DNA from: JAKVAV01 sp047632755
GTDB lineage: Bacteria > Bacteroidota > Bacteroidia > Flavobacteriales_D > Cryomorphaceae
Length of the DNA: 64,000 bases
Reading direction: 5' to 3'
Assembly: GCA_047632755.1 (NCBI GenBank)
Contig: JBLIDT010000010.1
Location: 37,870 to 101,869 of the forward strand
The number at the start of each line of letters is the position of its first letter. Within the stretch, counting starts at the first letter, position 1. Shown in pieces: positions 26,953 through 35,376 of this stretch. The notes under the pieces are model-generated. The model did no database searches and was not told the DNA's origin. It saw only the letters and a list, made by a program, of their open reading frames with translations. Both the position numbers and the translations under genes were made by a program.

Positions 26953-29397
26953 TTATTGTGTCATCATCAGACGCTTTGCCTCTGCTTCCAAATCGACGTA
27001 AGGTGTCCCTTCAACTGTTACTCCTACCGCCTGAATGATTCCTCCTTCAAATTCTCCTGGGCTCAGGTACAATTCACTCACGGCATCGCCGCTATCGAAA
27101 CCTACGCATAGTCCGTCTCCCGAAAGAGTAAACTTAGCAGGCTGGGTCTTCATAGGACCTTCAGCTACCACATCTTCATCTATGTAGAGTTTCATTGTTC
27201 CAATAGACTCTCCATACTCACCAGCACTCTCACGAACGAATTCCATTCCGAGAGTATACGTTCCAGGTACCAACTTTCTATTTGAAACAAATACTTGCTC
27301 TGGCTTAATGCCTAAGAAATTGTACACGTAGTGAAGCTTGCTATCCTTGATGAACAAGGAGTGCCCGCCAAAACGAGAACCATGCGCGAAAATCACTCCG
27401 CTGGCATCAGCATCTTTGATCTCTACATTTCCTAAAATCTTGAAATTACGGCCACGAACATTTACCGCAACTCCCTCAGGAACCGGCGCCGTATTCGGGT
27501 AGTATACATATCGATCGCGAGGTGCCTCTTGAGCAGGCCTCTCGATGGTTAATAATTCAGACGCACCGCGATCATCCAATGGCAGTACCTTATTGATTTC
27601 AGCTTGAACAAACCATTCGTCGATGAGTTCTTGAAGTTTCTCAGGATACTCTTCGGCCAAATTGTGGCTCTCAGATCTATCTTCAGCCACATGGTACAAT
27701 TCCCAAACGTCTTCGTCAAAATTACCTTTACCGCTGATCGGAGCGTGAACTGCTGCCGCTTTCCAGCCATCTTTCCAGATACCTCTCGTACCTAGCATGC
27801 AATAGTATTGCACTTCTTTCTGAGTAGCTGCATCAGGAGCCGCATCGAATGAATAAGCCATGGACACTCCAGAAAGTGGCGTTTGCTTTACACCGTTGTA
27901 GACTTCGGGCATTTCCAAACCACAAGCCTCAAGCAGTGTTGGTACGATATCAGTAGAGTGGTGGTACTGGTGGCGAATCTCGCCTTTGGCTTTGATTCCC
28001 TTAGGCCAAGAAATAACCAGTGGGTCATTTGTTCCACCCGCATATTGAGAGTAGCGCTTGAACATTTTAAATGGAGCTGAAAATGCAGCCGCCCACCCCG
28101 TAGGAAAGTGGTTGTAAGTATCAGGTCCTCCCAAAACATCGAGGTACTTCATGTTCTCCTCTAGTTCATCAGGATAGCCATTGAAAAACTTGTTCTCGTT
28201 TACCGAACCATTTGGGCTTCCTTCTCCAGAAGCACCATTATCGGCAGCATAGAGTACAATGGTATTTTCAAGCTGACCTGTTTCTTCTAGATAGTCAATG
28301 ATTCTACCCACCTGAGCGTCGGTGTACTCTGAAAAGCCAGCATACACTTCAGCCATGCGAGAGAATAATTTTCTTTCGTCAGCATTCAATTCGTCCCATG
28401 GACGCACAAAATCAACGGCGTTGGCCATATCTTCAGGCATCGGGTTGAAATCGACCATGTCTGTATTTTCAGGTAGAATTCCCTTCTCCTTCATTCGACC
28501 TACTACCCAGTCGCGGTATGCCTCATAACCTTCGTCAAACGTGCCAGCATACTTAGCTGTGTACTCTGCAGGTGAGTGATGAGGCGCGTGATTTGCGCCA
28601 GGATTAAACCACATGTAAAATGGCTTAGAAGGATTCGTTGCATTCTTGTTTCTAAGCATTGAAATCGCTTTATCCGCGAGATCTTTAGATAAATGGTAGC
28701 CTTCTTCAGGGGTTGCAGGTGCTTCGATAAAGTGATTGTCTTCTACTAGGTCGGGGTACCAGTTATTGGTTTCACCACCTAGGAATCCATAGAAACGGTC
28801 AAAACCAATTTGAGTCGGCCACTCGCTGCGGCTTCCACCTGGAGCAACATCCTGCTCGGGTACGTTGTGGTTCTTTCCAATCCAGAAAGTACTCCAACCA
28901 TTGTCGCGAAGGATTTGTGCAAAAGGAGCACAATCATCGGGCACTCTTCCGTTTGACCCTGGGTATCCATCGGCTGTCTCGGTAATTGAAGCCATACCAT
29001 TCAGGTGGTGATTTCTTCCCGTAAGAATGGTCGATCTAGTTGGCGAACACAGCGCAGTCGTATGCCATTGCGTGTAAGTCAAGCCATTCTCTGCCAGACG
29101 ATCCATTGTAGGCATATTAATGGCACCTCCATAAGGAGACCATGCGCCAAGACCAGTATCGTCATACAATACGAAGAGGATATTGGGTGCATCAGCAGGG
29201 GCAGATTTAGGTGTGAAAGCAGACCAATCTGGTTCTGAATCTCTAATATCTAGAGCGATTTTACCTTTGAAGACGCCTTCTTGGGGTGATTCTGTCTTTT
29301 CACTTGTAGGCTCGCAGCCAACAAAGAATAAGGCAATGGCAATAATAACCAGAGCATTGATGCATGTTGCACCAATATTAATTGAGGGTTTGTTCAT
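26953..29397 (-). CDS. Lipoprotein arylsulfatase (type I, formylglycine-dependent, S1 family)
   Basis: 814 residues. A lipoprotein signal (LFFVGCEP, Cys ~28) places it at a membrane surface. The catalytic core (~70-560) shows LFVLYDDTGLGAWSPYG (metal Asp pair), the activation motif CSPTRSTILTGRNH whose Cys becomes formylglycine, GKNHN, and YAADNGASGEGSP with metal Asp/Asn. The C-terminal ~200 residues form a beta-sandwich extension typical of long bacterial arylsulfatases. No SusC/D pair is nearby, so this is not a classic polysaccharide utilisation locus; the substrate (sulfated glycan or aryl sulfate) cannot be told. A maturation enzyme is not in the window. Confidence 0.93.
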   Translation of the reverse strand: MNKPSINIGATCINALVIIAIALFFVGCEPTSEKTESPQEGVFKGKIALDIRDSEPDWSAFTPKSAPADAPNILFVLYDDTGLGAWSPYGGAINMPTMDRLAENGLTYTQWHTTALCSPTRSTILTGRNHHLNGMASITETADGYPGSNGRVPDDCAPFAQILRDNGWSTFWIGKNHNVPEQDVAPGGSRSEWPTQIGFDRFYGFLGGETNNWYPDLVEDNHFIEAPATPEEGYHLSKDLADKAISMLRNKNATNPSKPFYMWFNPGANHAPHHSPAEYTAKYAGTFDEGYEAYRDWVVGRMKEKGILPENTDMVDFNPMPEDMANAVDFVRPWDELNADERKLFSRMAEVYAGFSEYTDAQVGRIIDYLEETGQLENTIVLYAADNGASGEGSPNGSVNENKFFNGYPDELEENMKYLDVLGGPDTYNHFPTGWAAAFSAPFKMFKRYSQYAGGTNDPLVISWPKGIKAKGEIRHQYHHSTDIVPTLLEACGLEMPEVYNGVKQTPLSGVSMAYSFDAAPDAATQKEVQYYCMLGTRGIWKDGWKAAAVHAPISGKGNFDEDVWELYHVAEDRSESHNLAEEYPEKLQELIDEWFVQAEINKVLPLDDRGASELLTIERPAQEAPRDRYVYYPNTAPVPEGVAVNVRGRNFKILGNVEIKDADASGVIFAHGSRFGGHSLFIKDSKLHYVYNFLGIKPEQVFVSNRKLVPGTYTLGMEFVRESAGEYGESIGTMKLYIDEDVVAEGPMKTQPAKFTLSGDGLCVGFDSGDAVSELYLSPGEFEGGIIQAVGVTVEGTPYVDLEAEAKRLMMTQ

Positions 29398-29509
29398 GAA
29401 TGATACGAAGTTGGTTTAATATAAGGTTCGGAAGCGAAAGATAATTATAATAAATCTGCCAATGGGCTTGTCGCTTGTCACAAGTTTAAAAAGCAAGTAA
29501 ACGGTGGGG

Positions 29510-30361
29510 TCAATTTTGAATTTCCAAACGGTATCCCACACCATGAACAGTTTTAATAGATACAGATCCATCTGACTTTAGAATCTTCCGCAATCGGGAT
29601 ATGAAAACATCCAAGCTGCGGCCTACTACAATGCCCTCGTCTTCCCACACGGCTGCCAATATCTCGTCGCGGTTGAGAACCTCGTCGGCATGATTGGCAA
29701 AATATAGAAGTAGTTTGCTTTCTCGAAAGGTGAGATCAAACTCCTGCTCTCCCATGGAAAGTTTTTGATTCTTAGAGTTGAAACGGTAGTTACCCAGTTT
29801 CATTCCTTCTTCAACTACTACCTCCGGCAGGTGGGTTTCCTTTTTCCTGAAAAGGAACATCCCACCCAGACCTGCTGCGGGGATCAGGAGCCAAGCGAGG
29901 CTGGCCAAACTCCTATTTTCTTTTGACTCTTGTGGCGAAAACTGAACGTGGATCGAGGAACAAGAAGGATCGCCACCACGGTCTTTACAGGCCACAGAAT
30001 CTCTTTCATAGGCCGTTTTATTGAAGCCTAAAACGAGGGAATTCGTTTCGCAAGAACGCACCATAACTTCGTAGGTCTGGTCGATGCCATAATCAGCGAA
30101 GGCCTTTTCTAGAAAGAAGGGCAATTCTGTGTAATCAAAACCCGTATTCATGCGAATGACATACTCGTTTGCCCCATTTTGCTCGATCGGTGGAATCGCA
30201 GAGGTAGAGTCGCCATCAAATAGAAGCAGTGCATCTCCCGTTTGCCGAAGCGCTAGATTCACCTTATTGCTGAACTCATCAGAGCCAACGGCAGCCGATG
30301 CAGAAGCCGAGGCCCCTGCGAATAGAATCAAAAATGTTTTGACTGAAAGCATCTTCCACAT
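29510..30361 (-). CDS. Membrane-anchored OmpR-type winged-helix regulator
   Basis: 283 residues with an unusual layout. An N-terminal signal-like segment (~5-25) is followed by an exported domain of ~140 residues with cysteines (RSCETNS, ACKDRGGDPSCSS). A single TM follows (LASLAWLLIPAAGLGGMFLF, ~155-175), then a cytoplasmic OmpR/PhoB-type DNA-binding domain (~190-283: FDLTFRESKLLLYF, DEILAAVWEDEG, RSLDVFISRLRKIL, TVHGVGYRL). There is no receiver domain. This resembles ToxR/CadC regulators with the order of domains reversed. It is divergent from the stress-protein gene across a region with three tandem TTTACAT repeats, the likely binding sites. Confidence 0.88.
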   Translation of the reverse strand: MWKMLSVKTFLILFAGASASASAAVGSDEFSNKVNLALRQTGDALLLFDGDSTSAIPPIEQNGANEYVIRMNTGFDYTELPFFLEKAFADYGIDQTYEVMVRSCETNSLVLGFNKTAYERDSVACKDRGGDPSCSSIHVQFSPQESKENRSLASLAWLLIPAAGLGGMFLFRKKETHLPEVVVEEGMKLGNYRFNSKNQKLSMGEQEFDLTFRESKLLLYFANHADEVLNRDEILAAVWEDEGIVVGRSLDVFISRLRKILKSDGSVSIKTVHGVGYRLEIQN

Positions 30362-30399
30362 GATTGCAATTTACAATCTATCGTAGTACAATCCGCATT

Positions 30400-30427
30400 T
30401 TTACATTTCGTTTACATTTTTTTACAT
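30400..30427. promoter_or_regulatory. Three tandem TTTACAT repeats, candidate operator
   Basis: TTTACAT occurs at 30400-30406, 30411-30417 and 30421-30427, a period of 10-11 bp that places all copies on one DNA face. OmpR-type winged-helix proteins bind such tandem direct repeats. It lies ~40 bp upstream of the membrane-anchored regulator start (30361) and ~100 bp upstream of the divergent stress-protein ATG. Confidence 0.55.
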
Positions 30428-30459
30428 CGCCCTCAGCGCTTGATACACTGAGAGATCAC

Positions 30460-30489
30460 TTTGATTCCTGCCAATATTCGCATAATTTG
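30460..30489 (+). promoter_or_regulatory. Putative promoter of the tandem stress-protein gene
   Basis: TTTG (30460-30463), a 19-bp spacer and TAATTTG (30483-30489) closely match the Bacteroidota -33/-7 pattern, with one base fewer than TAnnTTTG. The ATG is 40 bp downstream. The operator-like TTTACAT repeats lie 33 bp upstream of the -33 box. Confidence 0.5.
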
Positions 30490-30529
30490 ACTAAAAAACT
30501 TTTCTTTACCCTCGCTTAGTACAGACCAC

Positions 30530-31348
30530 ATGAAAATTCTTGTCCCTTACGATTTTACCGCGATCACCCGAACCGCTCTAGACCACGGGCTATTTCTGGC
30601 CAAACTGGCTGATGCCAAAATAGAGCTCCTTCATATAGTAGACAAGGAAAGCAAAAGAGCTGATGCCGAGCACAACTTCAAGGAGCTACTGAAACAACTA
30701 GCCGAGGAAGATCAAGGCATAATCAGCAGCAAGGTGATAGTCGGCGACATATTTAAAGACATCGCTCGAGAGGGTGCTGAGGGCGATTTCCAAATGCTAG
30801 TCATGGGCACGCACGGAGAGAAAGGACTTCAAAAGATACTGGGCTCTAATGCCATTAAGGTAATCACCAGCGGCGACTTGCCCTTTCTGGTTACACAGTC
30901 CAAAGGACCTGCAGATACCATCAAGCGAATTGTGATGCCCGTAAACCTAACCAAGGAGAGCTTACAAATAGTGCAATTTGCAGCCAATGCCGCCAAACGA
31001 TTTGACGCAGAGATTCATATCGTTCACCAGCCCGAGACGGATGAATGGTTGCTGAAAAAGATGAAGATCAATGTGGCACATGCTAACAACTACTTGAATA
31101 AGGAAAAAGTAAAACATACCGTAGTCAACCTTCCAGGAAAGAAATCGTTTGCAGATGAAGTCAACGATTATGGCGAGCAGCAAGGTGCAGACTTGTTTGC
31201 TGTAGCGCACTTTTCGGAAAGTATATTGCCCCAGTTTGACCGATTCTCGCAAGAGTTAATCACTAATGCGCTGCAAGTACCTGTGCTCATCCTTAGTGCC
31301 AAAGATGTGGGTAGAGTGCAAGGCCAGTATACCTTTATCAGAATGTAG
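30530..31348 (+). CDS. Tandem universal stress protein (UspA family)
   Basis: 272 residues made of two Usp domains. The first (1-~140) has MKILVPYDFTAITRTAL, the VMGTHGEKGLQKILGSNA nucleotide-binding loop (G-2x-G-9x-G-S/N pattern) and PFLVTQ. The second (~147-272) begins RIVMPVNLTKESLQIV and ends PVLILSAKD, with a degenerate loop (VAHFSESILPQF) that lacks the glycine pattern, so only the first domain is likely to bind ATP. Monocistronic as far as seen, divergent from the membrane-anchored regulator and probably controlled by it. Confidence 0.9.
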   Translation: MKILVPYDFTAITRTALDHGLFLAKLADAKIELLHIVDKESKRADAEHNFKELLKQLAEEDQGIISSKVIVGDIFKDIAREGAEGDFQMLVMGTHGEKGLQKILGSNAIKVITSGDLPFLVTQSKGPADTIKRIVMPVNLTKESLQIVQFAANAAKRFDAEIHIVHQPETDEWLLKKMKINVAHANNYLNKEKVKHTVVNLPGKKSFADEVNDYGEQQGADLFAVAHFSESILPQFDRFSQELITNALQVPVLILSAKDVGRVQGQYTFIRM

Positions 31349-31527
31349 GTAGCGGCTGCATATAGAGTCCGCTGTCACATGTCCACATGTTTCAAAAGAA
31401 TCATCCGCCTAAGGCGAACTTCTTTTTTTTGAACCTGCGCAGGCCTGGCTGTCAAACCTTAATATTCATACTCGCCGCATTTTGCGTAGGCGACAATTAA
31501 ACTAAAACCTTTCTCAAAAACAGTACA

Positions 31528-33159
31528 TTGAGCAGAGTATCTATACAACCCCCGACTTTGAAAAAGCTATTCGTTTGCTTGGTCACCATGGTGGCCTTTG
31601 GCTTGACCCTACTGGGACAGGATTCACTTTCTACCCTCAGTGGCCTCAGCTCCTACCCCATCGTGCACGAAGGCGAAGTGCTCTTTGAGCTGACTGCTGT
31701 AGGCAAGTTTGAATCAGCAGAGGCTAGAGCGCAGGCTGTAACCGAGGGCTTAGAAAAAATCATCTCGACGGAAAACGCCTCGTTTGATTCCTTCGATTCC
31801 TTCAGAATGAAAGAGGAAATAGTAATCACCTACAATGGCGAAGCTGCATTTTCCATTTTCCCTGCCGATACCATTGGCAAGGGCTTAAGCCAAGAAGACC
31901 TTGCTGCAGAAATAATCGGTCAGATTAAAAGCCACGCCATCAATAGCCTGGGCGTAGACTCCATTGCAGATATTGCCAAGCGCATAGGCCTGCTGGTCGC
32001 TCTTGTCCTTTCATTTTTCTTGATCGTCAAATTACTGAACAAAGGAATCTCGAAAGGAAACCTGTGGATTTACAAAATGATCCAAGAAAAGATTAAGGGC
32101 TACACCAATGCCCGCAATCGCTTCTTTACGATGTCGCGGCTGGCTGATATCATACGGTTAGTGCTGCGATTTGTCAAGTGGGTCTTTCTCATCATCTTGG
32201 TTTATGCTCTGCTGCCTCTTGGCTTTAGCATTTTCCCTAGTACCGAGGGCATAGCCCGAACGCTGATTGGATATGTACTCGAGCCGCTAAAATCTTTTGT
32301 GAGCGCAGTGATCAGTTACATACCTGAGTTTATTGCCATCATCGTGATTGTGCTCATTGCGCGAAGCATTATCAGGTTTTTGCGCTACCTCTCGGGCGAA
32401 GTTGAAAAAGGCAGCCTCGTGCTCAGTGGCTTTTACCCCGAATGGGCCAAACCAACGTACAACCTCTTTAAGTTTCTGGTGATCATCTTTGCCTTCGTGG
32501 CGGTTTTCCCGCTGATACCCGGTAGCGGTTCCGACGTGTTCAAAGGGGTAAGCGTCTTTATAGGTGTATTGATATCGCTGGGCTCTAGCTCGGCCATTGG
32601 AAACATCATAGCGGGATTGGTCATTACCTACATGCGCCCTTTCAAAATAGGCGACCGCGTAAGAATAGGCGATGCCCAAGGCGACGTGATTGAAAAAACG
32701 TTGCTGGTCACCCGACTGCGCACCATCAAAAACGAGGATGTCACCATTCCCAATGCCTCTATCCTTAGCGGCAATACCTACAACTACTCCACCAATACCA
32801 ATGAAGAGGGATTGATCCTCAACACTTCGGTGACCATAGGCTACGATGTGCCTTGGCGCAAGGTGCACACCATGCTGACCGATGCAGCCGATAGAACGGA
32901 TAAGCTGCGCAAGGAACCCAAACCCTTTGTGCTGCAAACTAGCTTGGACGATTTCTACGTGAGTTACCAAATCAACTGCTACACCGAGGAGGCTGATAAA
33001 GCCGCTAAGATTTACAGCGAACTCTACGGGCACATCCAAGACGTTTTTGCCGAAGAGAAAATAGAGATCCTCTCGCCCCATTATAGAGCCGAGAGAGATG
33101 GCAATGGATTGACGTTTCCGCCAAAGGAGCGCGAGGGAGTGAAAAAGAAGGGGGAGTAA
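31528..33159 (+). CDS. Mechanosensitive ion channel of the MscS family
   Basis: 543 residues. An N-terminal signal peptide is followed by a ~110-residue exported domain (EVLFELTAVGKFESAEARAQA), several TM segments from ~150 on, and the MscS pore/upper vestibule (FIGVLISLGSSSAIGNIIAG, YMRPFKIGDRVRIG, GDVIEKTLLVTRLRT, NEDVTIPNASIL). Two TTG starts are possible, at 31528 and at 31558; the second gives a clean MKKLFVCLVTMVAFG signal peptide and may be the real one. No ATG precedes the signal. The 180-bp upstream gap shows no clear gene. Confidence 0.9.
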   Translation: MSRVSIQPPTLKKLFVCLVTMVAFGLTLLGQDSLSTLSGLSSYPIVHEGEVLFELTAVGKFESAEARAQAVTEGLEKIISTENASFDSFDSFRMKEEIVITYNGEAAFSIFPADTIGKGLSQEDLAAEIIGQIKSHAINSLGVDSIADIAKRIGLLVALVLSFFLIVKLLNKGISKGNLWIYKMIQEKIKGYTNARNRFFTMSRLADIIRLVLRFVKWVFLIILVYALLPLGFSIFPSTEGIARTLIGYVLEPLKSFVSAVISYIPEFIAIIVIVLIARSIIRFLRYLSGEVEKGSLVLSGFYPEWAKPTYNLFKFLVIIFAFVAVFPLIPGSGSDVFKGVSVFIGVLISLGSSSAIGNIIAGLVITYMRPFKIGDRVRIGDAQGDVIEKTLLVTRLRTIKNEDVTIPNASILSGNTYNYSTNTNEEGLILNTSVTIGYDVPWRKVHTMLTDAADRTDKLRKEPKPFVLQTSLDDFYVSYQINCYTEEADKAAKIYSELYGHIQDVFAEEKIEILSPHYRAERDGNGLTFPPKEREGVKKKGE

Positions 33160-33194
33160 AGAAGCGCCGCCAAGCCATAAGTGGCTCCATCTTG

Positions 33195-33833
33195 TTATTC
33201 CTTTCTACCTGCTGGCACTTTGTTTTTTATTTCAATAGCACAGGTTGTGATCCAGGTTATAAATACAGCCTCTACCATTCGCTGGCGCAAGCCCAGGTAT
33301 ACTGAGTTTGTGTCAGAAAACAACAAAAAGACAAACAGAATGCATACGATTCCATAGGCGATTGATTGCATGGATAGTCTAGTCCAATTAGGCAATTGCT
33401 TTAAGCCTATGCCTATCAAGATAATGCTGATCGGAACGAATACATAGGTCAAAAAACCTGCTAGATTATGAATGACCTGAGAAATGCTCGGGTCAATAAA
33501 TTCTTTGTTGCATCCACTGTCGCAAGGAAATACCCCAACTGCCACCGTACCTACACCGTAAAATAGGGAGAGGCCATAAAATCCGACTTTGGTGAGCACT
33601 GACGGCTGAAAATGTTTGGCTCCAAGAAAACCAAAAATGGTGATTAGTATGCCACTTGGGATATACCCAAAGGTGCGCAATGCTACTCCATGTTCTGTGT
33701 CTACGGCATAGGACTCACTGATGTATTGACCTGTTATGCTATAGCCTTCAATGAGCAGGCCGCCCACAATGGAAGAAAGAACAAATAGACTGACTCCAAG
33801 TATGCCGATTAGAAAGGTGCGTTTATTACCCAT
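33195..33833 (-). CDS. DUF998 family membrane protein
   Basis: 212 residues with about six TM segments. The GQYISESYA and FPCDSGC segments, with GYIPSGILITIFGF between them, fit the DUF998 family of Bacteroidota membrane proteins, which have no known activity. It is the first of four minus-strand genes in the accessory zone. Its flanks do not show the complementary arms seen around the next two genes, so whether it was acquired the same way is open. Confidence 0.78.
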   Translation of the reverse strand: MGNKRTFLIGILGVSLFVLSSIVGGLLIEGYSITGQYISESYAVDTEHGVALRTFGYIPSGILITIFGFLGAKHFQPSVLTKVGFYGLSLFYGVGTVAVGVFPCDSGCNKEFIDPSISQVIHNLAGFLTYVFVPISIILIGIGLKQLPNWTRLSMQSIAYGIVCILFVFLLFSDTNSVYLGLRQRMVEAVFITWITTCAIEIKNKVPAGRKE

Positions 33834-34029
33834 GCGGTATTTGGCTAATGCTCGGTAGCAAGGTAAAAGATTTTCGAAGAAATGAGGCCTGGATTTGTAC
33901 CATTGACTGCTCGGGGCAATTGGATGTTAGATACCGCAGGGTTGAAAATCTAGTGGAGCAGGTATTCCTGTTGCGCGCAACGGTCTTATGTATGTTTTGT
34001 TGCGTGGTAAAGCAAATAAATCAAAGATA

Positions 34030-34050
34030 GAATATTCCGAAGGAATGTTC
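34030..34050. repeat. Short hairpin between the DUF998 and DUF2306 genes
   Basis: GAATATTCC, a 3-nt loop and GGAATGTTC pair over 9 positions with one mismatch. It follows, on the minus strand, the end arm GTCGCTAAC (34089-34097) by about 40 bp, the position where a recombination-site hairpin would sit in a cassette array. No clear closing arm was found further on. Confidence 0.4.
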
Positions 34051-34088
34051 GTAAGTCGGCAGTGACCAAGCAATTAATTATACATAGT

Positions 34089-34772
34089 GTTAGCGACTGG
34101 CATTAATTCGACTTTTTTTTCTTTTGATATTTTTTAATGTTGGAATCCAAATCATAAATATTTCACCACAAATTATTGGTGCAAATGAAAAGAAATACTC
34201 ATTTACAGTCCTGCCAAATGTTGGGTCTTCAATTTGTCCAAATAAAAAGTCCAAAGGAATAATCCCTCCAATTCTTACAGCTATAAATGAAAGTATGCAG
34301 ATATAACTTCGAACCATAAATTGTTGATGTGCTTTGATATTTCCATTTTTTACGCACCACCAAGCTGAAAAAGTGGTAAAAAGGACCAAAATAGCTAAAA
34401 TGAAGAGTGAAACTCTACAAGGCAAGCAAGAACTTATTAGTGATAGCCTAATCGCCGATAAACCTGCTATAAATGCTCCAATGATATAAATTTTCCCCGT
34501 CAGCCTGTGAAAAGTCAAATATTTGTTTCTAACCCATTTAGAGAATTGTATAGGGCCAAATAGTAATGCTAATGTTCCACCTATTAAGTGGGAACTTACC
34601 CAAATCGGGTTGTTAATGTAACTATCACTTCTATATCCAGTAAAATAAACACTTACATTTTCCAGAAAAAAATAAGCTGATAGGCCTATAATTATTGCCC
34701 AAGAAATGAAGAATAGTAATCTTTCAATTATTTTCATGTAGTTACACTGTTTTTTGGTCGCTTGTCGCTAAC
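34089..34772 (-). other. Cassette-like unit 1, bracketed by complementary 9-bp arms
   Basis: GTTAGCGAC at 34089-34097 and its exact reverse complement GTCGCTAAC at 34764-34772 enclose the DUF2306 gene. On the minus strand the unit begins GTTAGCG, carries the ORF, and ends CGCTAAC. This is how the R' start and R'' end of one integron gene cassette relate. Unit 2 follows the same rule with different arms, which argues against chance. Confidence 0.55.
34090..34737 (-). CDS. DUF2306 family membrane protein
   Basis: 215 residues with about six TM segments. The conserved DUF2306 features are SSHLIGGTLALLFGPIQF with its His, HRLTGKIYI, and a later AHQQFMVRSY; these histidines resemble heme-ligand positions of related membrane proteins (inference). 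The stop codon lies inside the left arm of the bracketing repeat, a compact packing typical of gene cassettes. AT-rich relative to neighbouring housekeeping genes. Confidence 0.8.
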   Translation of the reverse strand: MKIIERLLFFISWAIIIGLSAYFFLENVSVYFTGYRSDSYINNPIWVSSHLIGGTLALLFGPIQFSKWVRNKYLTFHRLTGKIYIIGAFIAGLSAIRLSLISSCLPCRVSLFILAILVLFTTFSAWWCVKNGNIKAHQQFMVRSYICILSFIAVRIGGIIPLDFLFGQIEDPTFGRTVNEYFFSFAPIICGEIFMIWIPTLKNIKRKKSRINASR

Positions 34773-34828
34773 GCCATGGCTATGCTGCGTATCCCGCAGG
34801 GTATGCAGTATAGGTGATGTTGTGCTTA
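34764..34828 (-). repeat. attC-like recombination-site candidate between two cassette-like genes
   Basis: 65 bp. On the minus strand it opens TAAGCACAACA (34828-34818), which is also the stop codon of the preceding gene, contains an imperfect hairpin (34780-34813: CTAT, CTGC and CCC paired with GGG, GCAG and ATAG around a TGC loop) and closes GGCGTTAGCGAC. Size, hairpin, terminal AAC and GTTA boxes, and the closing GCGTTA fit an attC site. The two outer boxes do not pair with each other but with the far ends of their own cassettes, as expected inside an array. Confidence 0.55.
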
Positions 34829-35340
34829 GTTTTTTATTATTGTTAGGCCGTATTTTTTCATGTAGATCAATGCAAGTATTACCAAAGTCGTCCATCGAGC
34901 AAAACCTATTCCGAAATGAAACCATCCGTAAAATGCGAGAAATTCAGTTGGAGTTTGATTATGTATTTCAGGGTTAAATTCGGCAAATAGTCCTCTCAGC
35001 CTGTTAGTGAGCGGAATAACGGTTATGGCTAAAACGAACAAAATAATTAACTGTCTTTTTGGAAACTTCGTGAATAGTATTCCACTTTCTTGTGATTCGG
35101 TGCCAGCCTTCTTAAGAAACAAGTAAGATGTCGCCAAATAAAGTGAGATAGTGATGCACGGCAAGACGAAATTTAGGATTGAATAAGGCACTCCGAGTCC
35201 AACTGTTGCAAAATAAGCTAAGTGAGAAAGGAAAAATAAAACGGAATCGACTGCTTGTATAAATACGAATCCATAGATTATCCAAAGTATCAGCAGAGTT
35301 TTTTGATTAGTCATCTGTTTTATTCTCATTAAGCACAACA
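34818..35340 (-). other. Cassette-like unit 2, bracketed by complementary 11-bp arms
   Basis: TGTTGTGCTTA (34818-34828) and its exact reverse complement TAAGCACAACA (35330-35340) enclose the 4-TM gene. The left arm is shared with the attC-like site; the right arm stands 1-16 bp before the possible start codons, as at the head of an integron cassette. Confidence 0.55.
34826..35314 (-). CDS. Four-TM membrane protein in a cassette-like unit
   Basis: 162 residues from ATG at 35314 (MTNQKTLLILW); ATG at 35329 (MRIKQMTNQ) is equally possible and lies right at the repeat arm. Four hydrophobic stretches: IIYGFVFIQAVDSVLFFL, VPYSILNFVLPCITISLYL, QLIILFVLAITVIPL and ARWTTLVILALIYM. A conserved-looking FGIGFAR segment lies near the C-terminus. 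No family recognised. The stop TAA forms the first bases of the attC-like site. Confidence 0.65.
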   Translation of the reverse strand: MTNQKTLLILWIIYGFVFIQAVDSVLFFLSHLAYFATVGLGVPYSILNFVLPCITISLYLATSYLFLKKAGTESQESGILFTKFPKRQLIILFVLAITVIPLTNRLRGLFAEFNPEIHNQTPTEFLAFYGWFHFGIGFARWTTLVILALIYMKKYGLTIIKN

Positions 35341-35376
35341 ATTGGATAACACACACTAGTGTTCTTTTAACCGAGA

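Noticed and set aside
29462..29500. Possible terminator after the membrane-anchored regulator (CTTGTC/ACAAG elements)
   Set aside because: Pairing is short and broken and no T-run follows on the minus strand.
30150..30386. 78-codon plus-strand ORF
   Set aside because: Antisense to the membrane-anchored regulator start region; no independent support.
31378..31392. ACATGT-C-ACATGT near-palindrome upstream of the MscS gene
   Set aside because: Two copies of a common 6-bp palindrome; too short to support a regulatory site.
32287..33081. 264-codon open frame on the minus strand
   Set aside because: Antisense shadow of the MscS channel gene; no domain pattern, and the sense frame has a full family match.
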